Assembly: GCF_015207425.1 (NCBI RefSeq)
Contig: NZ_JADEWZ010000011.1
Span: 83,208 to 147,207 of the forward strand
Reading direction: 5' to 3'
Length of the DNA stretch: 64,000 bases
Source of the DNA: Lusitaniella coriacea LEGE 07157
GTDB taxonomy: Bacteria; Cyanobacteriota; Cyanobacteriia; Cyanobacteriales; Spirulinaceae
Under the pieces are notes generated by a model. It was given only the letters and a program-made list of their open reading frames with translations. It was not told where the DNA came from and searched no databases. Shown piece after piece: positions 16,967 through 25,058 of the stretch. Made by a program: the position numbers and the translations under genes. Within the stretch, counting starts at the first letter, position 1. Each line of letters opens with the position of its first letter.

Positions 16967-17355
16967 TATAAAATCCGGTTGAACGCCCTCAGCAAGGGCT
17001 GAAACGGTGAATTATCGACGCAAATTCGTCAAATTTTCTGAGAGTGATGAAAGAGCGATAAATTCCCAGGAGACACAACTTTTCTCTTGAACTCAAACAA
17101 GTTTTGAATAACGTTCTTGGGGAATACTTTTCCTCATCTCAACAAGGTTTGAGGGGCATCTTTTCAAGATGTCCCTTATTTATTACGCTTCCTGGGATAA
17201 ATTAATAGGGGATCGAATTGTTGAAACTGCTGTATGAATTAAAAAAAATTTTATTTTGGTAGAGTGGGTTTCTTTGAGAAAGCACTTATGGCTACATCCG
17301 GCAACTGACCTCAGCCTTCTTCTTTGATTCTTTTTTTTGACACCTGAATTCTTAA
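16967..17355. other. Gene-free spacer with one terminator
   Basis: A 389-bp spacer. Apart from the hairpin at 17153-17175 and an A/T-rich block around 17240-17260, I see no coding or RNA feature in it. Confidence 0.5.
17153..17175 (+). terminator. Probable terminator hairpin
   Basis: GGGGCATCTT and AAGATGTCCC form a compact stem with a 3-nt loop, then TTATTTATT. It is 187 bp past the ferrochelatase-like gene. Confidence 0.6.
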
Positions 17356-18606
17356 ATGTCGTCTTCACATCTTTCCGTTCAGTTTTTACAGCAGCAAGCC
17401 GCGTCCTTACTGTTATACCAATCGGTTCTTGAGGGGGATGTGGGACAGGCATTCCTACAACTTCTAGAAACCTTGCAACAGGGAGATTCCCTCGCTGGCT
17501 TTAAAGCGTATGGGCGTTGGTTTCGCGCTTTAGCGACTTACGGGCAAAGCTGGCAAGATTACGTTATTGCTAAGATTTTACAGGATGCCAATCCCTTTAG
17601 CGATCGCGTCCAGCGTCAAGACATTCAAGAACTCCCTCCCGCTTTGGTTGCTGCGGCAAAACGAGATTTGCAAGCCCTACAACGTCTGTCTCAGTGTAAC
17701 AGCAAGCAGGTATCTGAATGGCTCACCGGACAGCCTGTGGCTTGGATAGCGCCAATGGGCGAGGAAACCGTGTTACACGAGTATGAGAGTTGGGAGAAAG
17801 GAATCGACGCGCTAGCAGCGCACTATCGCCAACGGGGAACGGGATTGTTTGCTCGATATTCTGCTTTAAGTTGGCAACAGGGTCAATTGTGGGGCATTTC
17901 CCATCCCGATCCGGTACAGTTGGGGGATATTATCGGTTACGAATTACAAAAAGAAGCCCTGATTAAGAATACAGAATTTTTGCTTGCAGGATACCGAGCG
18001 CTACACGTCCTTCTGTATGGCAGTCGCGGTTCTGGCAAGTCTTCGTTAATCAAAGGACTGTTGAATCAATACGCCAAAAAAGGCTTAAGGCTGATTGAGG
18101 TGACAAAATCCAACTTAAAAGACTTACCTGCTATTGTCGAGCAATTGCGGGACGTGCCGCAAAAGTTTGTGATTTTTGTTGACGATTTGTCCTTTGAGGA
18201 GGATGATGAAGCCTTTAAAGCCCTTAAAGTGGTGTTAGAGGGAAGCGTTACCGCGCGATCGCGAAATGTTGTGGTCTATGCCACCTCCAACCGACGGCAC
18301 TTGGTTCGAGAGTTTTTCAGCGAGCGTCCCCGTCCCAGTGAAGGCGATGAGGTTCATGCCTGGGATACAATGCAAGAAAAGTTATCGTTCCGCGATCGCT
18401 TTGGCTTAACACTCACCTTTGAACCGGCAAACCAAGACACCTATTTAACCATCGTCCGCCATCTGGCAAATCAAGCCAAAATCGATCTTAACCCCAAAGA
18501 ATTGGAGTTTAGAGCCAAACAATGGGCAACTCGCCATAACGGACGTTCGGGACGCACCGCACAACAATTTATTGATTTTCTTAGTGCTGAGTTGGCTTTA
18601 TTTTAA
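17356..18606 (+). CDS. DUF815-family AAA+ ATPase
   Basis: The 416-aa protein has an uncharacterised N-terminal helical part (1-195) and a AAA+ core with Walker A LLYGSRGSGKSSLIKGLL (about 217-234) and Walker B FVIFVDDLSFEEDD. The arrangement, including an arginine-rich sensor part (SFRDRFGLTLTFEP) matches DUF815 ATPases, whose role is unknown. It is followed 48 bp later by the TerB-C coiled-coil gene on the same strand, so the two are probably co-transcribed. Confidence 0.85.
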   Translation: MSSSHLSVQFLQQQAASLLLYQSVLEGDVGQAFLQLLETLQQGDSLAGFKAYGRWFRALATYGQSWQDYVIAKILQDANPFSDRVQRQDIQELPPALVAAAKRDLQALQRLSQCNSKQVSEWLTGQPVAWIAPMGEETVLHEYESWEKGIDALAAHYRQRGTGLFARYSALSWQQGQLWGISHPDPVQLGDIIGYELQKEALIKNTEFLLAGYRALHVLLYGSRGSGKSSLIKGLLNQYAKKGLRLIEVTKSNLKDLPAIVEQLRDVPQKFVIFVDDLSFEEDDEAFKALKVVLEGSVTARSRNVVVYATSNRRHLVREFFSERPRPSEGDEVHAWDTMQEKLSFRDRFGLTLTFEPANQDTYLTIVRHLANQAKIDLNPKELEFRAKQWATRHNGRSGRTAQQFIDFLSAELALF

Positions 18607-18654
18607 TCCTAATTCAACGCAGTCGCTAACGACTTCCTTCGATCCAACAGCAAG

Positions 18655-19743
18655 ATGCAATCAACAAGATTCACGACTTGGGTTAGTTTTAGTCTAGTTG
18701 CTTTCGGCATTAGCGTTGTTCTCACTTGGCTCGTCGTTCAAAATTTCACAAGCGCTCTTTTTGCGGGAATTGTGACAGCAACGACAACCTATATTGGAAT
18801 TGGCGTTAATAACAAACAACGTATTAAAGAAGAACGCACCCTTCGTCATTCTCTCCGCAGTCAAATTCAACAACTTGAATACGAAGAAGACCAGCTTTAT
18901 CATTCACTTTATGAATCAACCTCAACCAAAGAACAGCTAGAAGCCAGTATCTTAGCCTTGCAAGGAGAATGCCATCAACTCCTACAGCGCATTTCAGAAC
19001 TTCACGCTCAACGGAATTTGCTCTGTCAAGATATTGCGCTCATTCAAAAGCAGCAGCAACAAAAAGAAATCCCCCTTCAACAAGCACAACAGCAAGTTCA
19101 ATTGCTCGAAAGGAAACAAATGCAAATCAAGCATTCCTTAGAGCTTAAAACAACTCAGATGCAGCAAACTGAGATGAAATTGAATGCAGTGATGCAAGAA
19201 TTAGAAAGAGTGCAATTTGAGCTTTTTGAAAAAATAAAACAAGAAGAAGGGATTGCAAAAAACGCTGAAATACTCATTCGAGAAAAAGAGTTATTGGAAA
19301 AACAGGTTCGAGAGTTACAAAACCGAATTAACTCGGAAGATAATCTTCAATCCTCCTCAGAAAATTCCTCCACTTTAAGCAATACCCAAAAAATCGCAGT
19401 GGATCTGCCGCAAGAATGGGAAGAATGGTTTGAATTTATTGAATATTTAAGTGAAGAGGAACGCATTGTTTTTCGAGCAATTTTAGAACAAGATGAAGTC
19501 AGTTTAAAAAATATTGCCGATCGCAAAACGACAATGCCAGAAGTGTTGATTGAAGCCCTAAACAATAATGCGCTACAAACCTTTGGAGACACTATTTTTT
19601 CTGGCGGTGAAAGTTCTGCAATTCCTGAAGTTCATCAAGAATATCTCAACGTTCTCTCAAAGCCATTGAAGCTGGAGTTTAAAGATTTTTTAGCACTTCC
19701 GGCAAGCGAAGATCGATCTCAAAGATTATCGGAAGATAGTTGA
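18655..19743 (+). CDS. Membrane-anchored coiled-coil protein, TerB-C-like C-terminus
   Basis: The 362-aa protein has two hydrophobic segments (residues about 9-30 and 33-50), a long coiled coil (about 57-235, rich in Gln, Glu and Leu) and a globular C-terminal domain (about 250-345). That domain (WEEWFEFIEYLSEEERIVFR, KTTMPEVLIEALNNNALQTF, then GDTIFSGG) looks like the TerB C-terminal domain of Ter-type stress systems. I recognise this architecture as a cyanobacterial family, but the domain call is by eye. Downstream genes with a DUF2791 ATPase (21309) strengthen it. Confidence 0.65.
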   Translation: MQSTRFTTWVSFSLVAFGISVVLTWLVVQNFTSALFAGIVTATTTYIGIGVNNKQRIKEERTLRHSLRSQIQQLEYEEDQLYHSLYESTSTKEQLEASILALQGECHQLLQRISELHAQRNLLCQDIALIQKQQQQKEIPLQQAQQQVQLLERKQMQIKHSLELKTTQMQQTEMKLNAVMQELERVQFELFEKIKQEEGIAKNAEILIREKELLEKQVRELQNRINSEDNLQSSSENSSTLSNTQKIAVDLPQEWEEWFEFIEYLSEEERIVFRAILEQDEVSLKNIADRKTTMPEVLIEALNNNALQTFGDTIFSGGESSAIPEVHQEYLNVLSKPLKLEFKDFLALPASEDRSQRLSEDS

Positions 19744-20061
19744 AACGTTAATTTCTTGCTGTAAAAGTAGAAGTTACAATACTAGCAAACCAAGGAATTT
19801 CGTATTACACAGAATTGCTTCTCAGAGCGGAAACAGATTGGGTCGTATTTCCGCTAACTATAAGCGTAAAAGCTAATTCCCAAAGTAAAGATTAAACGCT
19901 CATTTAGGTTGGGTTAGGTAGCAATTTGATAGATATAGAACTGCTAATTCTCTATTCACAATAACCCACCAGTACCCAAACTTTCAAACACCTCAAGATG
20001 GATTTTAGAAATTAACACAAATTTGCAAAATTCCGAGTAGTGCCGAAAGAGCGTTAGGGTT
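19744..20061. other. Gene-free spacer
   Basis: A 318-bp AT-rich stretch upstream of the repeat at 20062. No open frame, hairpin terminator or RNA signature was seen. Confidence 0.5.
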
Positions 20062-20165
20062 TTAAGAGTACTCCAATCAATAAACTATCCCACGCCGTTT
20101 CTTCCTCACCCCAGCTCCCCGTCTGTCTGACGCGATTGAACAACTTTTTATTTGCGGTACTCTAA
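20062..20165. mobile_element. 104-bp AGAGTAC-ended repeat, uninterrupted copy
   Basis: The element starts TTAAGAGTACTCC and ends GGTACTCTAA, giving a short terminal inverted repeat (AGAGTAC). Its reverse complement matches 27886-28043 over the whole 104 bp apart from a 54-bp insertion there. The last bases overlap the stop codon (TAG) of the PEP-CTERM gene. Confidence 0.8.
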
Positions 20166-20848
20166 GCGTTGGGATCTTGCTTGCGCTTGCGGGTGGAAAT
20201 AATCCCTAAACTCGCAATACCTAAGAGCGCTATTGTTGAGACGGGTTCTGGTACGTCGGTTGTGGTGACTGGATTGCGGATAGTGCCGTTATCAGTATCG
20301 GCAACAAACCGCATGGTTCCCATAAACCCGTCGAGCCAGTTCATTGAGAGCGTTCCCCACAGATCTCCGGCGGAAATATCGATGGGATTGGAGTATTGCC
20401 ACGTATCGGGAGCTTGTCCGGAGGTTACGCTAAACGACTGACCTCGAGCAGAGCCGGGAGTACTGGGAAAGCTACCATCGTCGAATGCTGTATTTCCGGG
20501 AGCGCCGTTAAGGGTCAACGAGGCAATTTTGAGAGGGTTGGTTGCATTAAACCTCCACGGAATGCCGAAGGTTGTGGAGCCGGAAAAGGTCAAATCCCAG
20601 TTCGTTCCAAAAGCTCCTCCTGCGTTAACGCCTGTTGTCCCCCAAATGGCTTCCTCGAATGTTCCATCCAGGAATTCTACGAGGACTCGCATTCCATCCA
20701 TATCGTCTCCCCCCGTGTTTATACTGCTCAATACGGTTTGAGCTTGCACGGGATTTACTAGGATTACTCCTAGGGTAATTGCTCCTGCTGAAACGATCGC
20801 GCGCGAAGATTGATTGGTGAGAACTGCACGGAAACTTTTCTTAAACAT
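20162..20848 (-). CDS. PEP-CTERM anchored exported protein
   Basis: The 228-aa protein has a signal peptide (about 1-36, cleavage near VQAQT), a beta-rich passenger (about 37-195) and a C-terminal PEP-CTERM tripartite tail: VPEPVSTIALL, a hydrophobic helix (GIASLGII) and the basic end STRKRKQ. PEP-CTERM proteins are processed by exosortase and usually go with surface polysaccharide. The passenger is not assigned. Its stop codon lies inside the end of a repeat element. Confidence 0.88.
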   Translation of the reverse strand: MFKKSFRAVLTNQSSRAIVSAGAITLGVILVNPVQAQTVLSSINTGGDDMDGMRVLVEFLDGTFEEAIWGTTGVNAGGAFGTNWDLTFSGSTTFGIPWRFNATNPLKIASLTLNGAPGNTAFDDGSFPSTPGSARGQSFSVTSGQAPDTWQYSNPIDISAGDLWGTLSMNWLDGFMGTMRFVADTDNGTIRNPVTTTDVPEPVSTIALLGIASLGIISTRKRKQDPNA

Positions 20849-21308
20849 ATATTCCTCTTTTTTGATGACTTACTTTATTTTTTAGCTTTGCACGGTATAG
20901 ATATTCAAGAAGAAAATATATACTTCATAAAATCTTTAAATGAAATCACGTAAATAGACTATTTAATTTATGCAGGCTTTACAAAAATCGCTATTTTTAA
21001 TATTTCGATATAAACCAAAAAACCAGAATAGGGTAGGAAATCACGTAGGGAGATAGCAATTTTCGCACTAGCGATTGCGTTTTAGAGAAGTTATTGCGAA
21101 AACAAAAAAGGGCATCTATTTCTTAACTGACTTTTCAAAGTTCGAGCTTTAAATTTCATGCTTAATATTGCGCCTCAACTCTCAATTTTGTGATGGGTTC
21201 GGTACCCAGTTGGGAAGAATCGGTGTAGAATTTGAAGGGTTTTGTTACGCGCGATCCCGTAGGAATCTGCTTCGCGGCACGCGCGGAGAACTCTTTAGAT
21301 TTTCGAGA
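20849..21308. other. AT-rich divergent spacer containing a palindromic repeat
   Basis: This spacer holds the promoters of the PEP-CTERM and DUF2791 genes. At 21248-21286 there is a GC-rich palindromic repeat. The rest is AT-rich without coding capacity. Confidence 0.5.
21248..21286. repeat. GC-rich palindromic repeat (GCGATCCCGTAGG type)
   Basis: CGCGCGATCCCGTAGG and CGGCACGCGCG bracket GAATCTGCTTCG. The opening GCGATCCCG(T/C)AGG recurs at the 5' end of the DUF2330 gene (48722-48757, minus strand). It resembles small HIP1-derived palindromes common in cyanobacterial genomes. Confidence 0.6.
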
Positions 21309-22619
21309 ATGTCCAAAATTCCCAAACGAATCTCAACAGCTTTAATTAATGCACTAGCGGCGGGGGTGGTTCCCCGTATTGGATTGGAACACATTGCAGT
21401 GGGACGAGAACGAGAGATGGCTGCACTGTGCCAAGACTTTGCCAACATCGGCGAAGGGGGTGCGGCGTTTCGTTTTGTGGTGGGACGATATGGTTCGGGA
21501 AAAAGCTTTCTCCTGCAACTCCTGCGCAATCAAGCAATGGAACAAGGGTTTGTGGTTGCCGATGCGGATTTGTCGCCTCAATTGCGTTTGGCGGGAACGA
21601 AAAAGCAAGGGGTTGCGACGTATCGAGAGTTGTTGAAAAATATGGCAACTCGCACCCATCCGAATGGTGGCGCGATCGCGCTAATTTTGGAAAAATGGAT
21701 TAGTACGATTCTCAACCAAGTCGCGCGAGAAACGGGAAAACATCCCGGAGAGTCCGACTTCGACACGCAAGTGGAACTCAAAATTAGGGAAGTCGTTGAC
21801 GATTTGGAAGGATTGGTTCACGGTTTCGATTTTGCCAGCGTCATTATCGCCTACTGGCGAGGATATCGCGAGGATAACCCCCAACTCAAAGATGGTGCAT
21901 TGCGATGGTTGCGCGGCGAATTTGCCACGAAAACGGAGGCAAAATCTGTCTTAGGGGTGCGGGTGATTATCGACGATGAAACCTGGTACGACTATCTCAA
22001 ACTCTTCGCTAAATTTGTCGCGGATCTCGGCTATAAAGGGTTGATTGTACTGCTGGACGAAGCAATTCATCTCTATAAAATTGCCAACACGCGATCGCGC
22101 CAAAGCAATTACGATAAACTCTTAGCCATGTTCAACGACACCATACAAGGCAAAGCAGAGCATCTCGGCATTGCGATTGGCGGAACCCCACAACTCCTCG
22201 AAGATCCTCGCAAAGGACTCTATAGCGACGAAGCATGGCGCACTCGTTTAGCCAAAAGCCGCTTTCTCAAAGACGGACTGCAAGATACCGCCGCACCCGC
22301 CATCTATCTCGAACCCCTCTCTCCCCCGGAAATCTCCCAACTCTTACAGCGTTTGAGTGCCGTTCACGCCAAACACCATCAATCCAAAAACCCCCTTACA
22401 CCCCCACAAATTGAAATCTTCAAACAAGAAGTCACCCGCCGTTTAGGTGCAGAAACCCTCATAACCCCGCGAGAAATCCTGCGAGACTTCATTAGCTTGT
22501 TGAATATCTTGCAACAAAATCCTCAACTCACCCTAGAACAATTGCTCGATAGCCAAGGTTTCCCATCGACTCTCACCGAAGAACAGACTGATGGGGAGTT
22601 TGCGGAATTTACGCTATAA
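21309..22619 (+). CDS. DUF2791 (BREX-type) P-loop ATPase
   Basis: The 436-aa protein begins MSKIPKRISTALINALAAGV. Walker A is FVVGRYGSGKSFLLQLLRNQ (about 58-77) and Walker B is LIVLLDEAIHLYK (about 237-249); GTPQLLEDPRKGLYSDEAWR follows. This is the DUF2791/BREX ATP-binding family (BrxD-like), found in BREX defence loci and beside TerB-type proteins. The ATG at 21309 is chosen because the frame further upstream (from 21168) runs through a palindromic repeat. It lies 1.6 kb downstream of the TerB-C-like gene, interrupted by a gene on the other strand. Confidence 0.85.
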   Translation: MSKIPKRISTALINALAAGVVPRIGLEHIAVGREREMAALCQDFANIGEGGAAFRFVVGRYGSGKSFLLQLLRNQAMEQGFVVADADLSPQLRLAGTKKQGVATYRELLKNMATRTHPNGGAIALILEKWISTILNQVARETGKHPGESDFDTQVELKIREVVDDLEGLVHGFDFASVIIAYWRGYREDNPQLKDGALRWLRGEFATKTEAKSVLGVRVIIDDETWYDYLKLFAKFVADLGYKGLIVLLDEAIHLYKIANTRSRQSNYDKLLAMFNDTIQGKAEHLGIAIGGTPQLLEDPRKGLYSDEAWRTRLAKSRFLKDGLQDTAAPAIYLEPLSPPEISQLLQRLSAVHAKHHQSKNPLTPPQIEIFKQEVTRRLGAETLITPREILRDFISLLNILQQNPQLTLEQLLDSQGFPSTLTEEQTDGEFAEFTL

Positions 22620-22622
22620 CTC

Positions 22623-22660
22623 ACGCCTAATGTGAACACCCTAAAACCCTTGCTAGGGTG
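22623..22660. repeat. CGCCTGATGTGAA repeat, copy 1, followed by heptamers
   Basis: ACGCCTAATGTGAACACCCT then AAAACCCTTGCTAGG recurs at 53565-53600 and 63878-63911, with a shorter match at 35290-35303. All four copies lie a few to tens of bases after the 3' end of a gene, and three run into AGGGAAT/AGGGAAC heptamers. Confidence 0.75.
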
Positions 22661-22843
22661 AGGGAACAGGGAATAGGGAAGCGAAACCCAACAAAATGCT
22701 TACAAGTCTTACCCGTGTTGGGTTTCATTTTATTCAACCCAACCTACCCTATTCAATTTTGCTTGGCTTGTTGCAACTCAAGCGGATTTCATATCACCCG
22801 TCCCCCAGCCAATAATTTGTTGCAAACACTCATTAATTGCGTC

Positions 22844-23938
22844 TCACTTAGGCGGTTTTTCGAGCTTAAGCTTAAGGGGTTCTCCAGGAACTGGTTGGGG
22901 AGATTGGGTTTTGGTTTCATCATCCGCCGAAATTTGCCTAACCTCATCAATGACGAAAATGAGTTTTAAGGGTCGTCCCATTTCTTGAACGATCAACTCT
23001 TGTACCAATCCCACTTGTCTAGGCGTAATTTCTGGCGCATCATCTGAGTCTGTTGCATCGAGATCGATCAGAAGGTAGATAATTGGTACGGGTTTAGCAG
23101 ACCAATTCACTCGCTTGTCTACTAGCTCAACACCTTCTTGGGAAATCGTAACGGTTTTGTTGCGGAGCGTTTTTTCAATTGCGGCTTGTAATCTTGCCTG
23201 TTGCAGGAGTTGTAGGAAATTGGCACCGAGGGGAAGGAATAACACCCCAGTGAAGGCGAGCGCTAACCCAAAAGAACGATTGGCTTTGGTATAACCAAAC
23301 CAGGTAAAGACAGTCATACAGGCGACAGTAATACCCAGGAGGTTGGTGAGATAGAGGAGGAAGGCTCCTTGGCTAAAAGACCAAACTTTTTGGGAAAATG
23401 CCAAACCGACAACGCACAGGGGTGGCATTAGTGCCACAGAAATTGCCGTTCCTGCGAGTGCGTCGCTAATTCCTTTGCGAATTTTGGCAAAACCGCTAAT
23501 CCCTCCAGCGGCAACGGCGATCCCTAAATCGACTAAGTTGGGTTGGGTTCGGGAGGTGATTTCCGAGCCAAAAGTGGGGATGTTCGCGATCGCGCCGATC
23601 AAACCAGAGAGTAAAATTGAGATCGCAGTTCCTGCTACAATCGCGATCGCGGCTTTGCGAAATAATCTTAAATTCCCTTCCAGCGCAGCAAAAGCTAAAG
23701 CGCGCAACGGTAACATCAACGGCGCAACTAACATCGCTCCAATAATCACTGCGGTGCTATTGCTAATCAGTCCAAACGTCGCAATCGCGCACGAACTCAC
23801 CAACAAAACGATGTAGTTCGTATTCCAACTTCCGTCGATCTCAAATTCCCGATCTAACCGTTCGCTGTCTGCGTCGCTCGGCGGAACGGGGAAAACCTGA
23901 CGAAGCGAGGAGAATTGGGGGGGGATCAATTGCCGCAT
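22844..23938 (-). CDS. DUF389-family membrane protein
   Basis: The 364-aa protein has six predicted transmembrane helices, including YIVLLVSSCAIATFGLISNS followed by TAVIIGAMLVAPLMLPLRAL, the hallmark DUF389 signature. A hydrophilic C-terminal domain (about 245-364) is cytosolic or periplasmic. The family is widespread and its transport or regulatory role is not known. The gene appears monocistronic, 45 bp from the next minus-strand gene upstream. Confidence 0.85.
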   Translation of the reverse strand: MRQLIPPQFSSLRQVFPVPPSDADSERLDREFEIDGSWNTNYIVLLVSSCAIATFGLISNSTAVIIGAMLVAPLMLPLRALAFAALEGNLRLFRKAAIAIVAGTAISILLSGLIGAIANIPTFGSEITSRTQPNLVDLGIAVAAGGISGFAKIRKGISDALAGTAISVALMPPLCVVGLAFSQKVWSFSQGAFLLYLTNLLGITVACMTVFTWFGYTKANRSFGLALAFTGVLFLPLGANFLQLLQQARLQAAIEKTLRNKTVTISQEGVELVDKRVNWSAKPVPIIYLLIDLDATDSDDAPEITPRQVGLVQELIVQEMGRPLKLIFVIDEVRQISADDETKTQSPQPVPGEPLKLKLEKPPK

Positions 23939-23982
23939 AAAGGTTGTATAGAAGTCAATATTCGCAGCTCAATCTCTCATCT

Positions 23983-24354
23983 CTACTCCTGTTGGAGCAA
24001 CTTCCGCACCGTAATCCTTAATTCATCTGGCTTAAAAGGTTTCGCAATATAAGCATCCGCACCTTGTTTCATTCCCCAATAGCGGTCAAACTCTTCCCCT
24101 TTGCTCGTACACATCAAAACGGGGATATGACCGGTTGCTGGATTGTTCTTCAGCTTGCGACAAAACTCATAACCGTTCATCTGAGGCATTACAACATCAG
24201 TAATCACCAAATCTGGTAACTTCGACTGGAGATAGGAAAACGCTTCCTCGCCATTACTTGCGACTGCTACAACCATTCCGCTATCTCTGAGTAGGGCGGC
24301 GATCATCTCTCTTTGGGAGGGACTGTCATCGACAACCAGAACATGATGACTCAT
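23983..24354 (-). CDS. Single-domain response regulator (PilH/PixH type)
   Basis: The 123-aa receiver has the acidic pocket VLVVDDS, phospho-acceptor Asp in [20 protein letters not shown] and the conserved Lys in YIAKPFKPDE. The sequence MSHHVLVVDDSPSQREMIAA and CTSKGEEFDRYWGMKQGADA is typical of PilH/PixH regulators that act on type IV pilus motility chemotaxis clusters. No kinase is adjacent in this window. Confidence 0.85.
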   Translation of the reverse strand: MSHHVLVVDDSPSQREMIAALLRDSGMVVAVASNGEEAFSYLQSKLPDLVITDVVMPQMNGYEFCRKLKNNPATGHIPVLMCTSKGEEFDRYWGMKQGADAYIAKPFKPDELRITVRKLLQQE

Positions 24355-24687
24355 AACGCTACTAGCTTAAATAGAAGGAATTTGTTGTAATGGATAAGAA
24401 TCAGATAGTTTGGGGTAAAGCGATGTTTTTTTCAACTTTCCCCTCACGAAAATCAATTAGATTCGATCCTCATCCTAAGTCATTCATTCCTACCCTGTCC
24501 ATCTCCAAGAGCGACAACCTTGATTTTTTAAGAAAGGTTAACGGAATTTCGACCCAGAATAAAGGGTTTCAAGCTCTATCCTTGTTGGGGTAGCTTCGAT
24601 AGAAAGAGTCTTTCGCATAAAAGGGGATCGCTGGGGGTAAGATAGTGATGCTTTTCCATCCATTACTCTTCATTAACGTAGGTTGTC
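24355..24687. other. Gene-free divergent spacer
   Basis: A 333-bp spacer between the receiver gene and the small membrane protein. I see no coding frame, RNA or repeat of note. Confidence 0.45.
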
Positions 24688-24981
24688 ATGCTACAACTAC
24701 TTTTCCCTTTAATTCGAGCAATCGAACCGTTTCTTGTCCCCTTTTGTTTTGTTTTGGCATGGGGATACGCGATCGCGTTAGTTTGGGGATTGATTAGTAT
24801 GGCTCGCGATGCAACAACCACAGCCAAGCGAATGCACGAAGTTCCCTGTACAACGTGTCGGTTTTTCACCGATAATTATCATCTCAAATGCTCCGTTCAA
24901 CCGACAATTGCGGAAACCGAAGAAGCCATTGGCTGTCGAGATTATTCCCCTCAAAAATACTTTTTCTCCATCGATCGTTAA
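24688..24981 (+). CDS. Small conserved membrane protein with Cys motif
   Basis: The 97-aa protein has one or two hydrophobic segments (FLVPFCFVLAWGYAIALVWG) and a cytoplasmic tail with VPCTTCRFFTDNYHLKCSVQ and AIGCRDYSP. The four Cys (CxxC, C, C) suggest metal or redox function. It is conserved in cyanobacteria, function unknown. The TAA stop overlaps the TTAAGAGTAGCCC end of an interspersed repeat. Confidence 0.7.
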   Translation: MLQLLFPLIRAIEPFLVPFCFVLAWGYAIALVWGLISMARDATTTAKRMHEVPCTTCRFFTDNYHLKCSVQPTIAETEEAIGCRDYSPQKYFFSIDR

Positions 24982-25058
24982 GAGTAGCCCAACTCAAATA
25001 ATACGATGTCCGTGTCAATCCTCACTGAGAGCATTCAAGCGGATTTCGTATCACCCCG

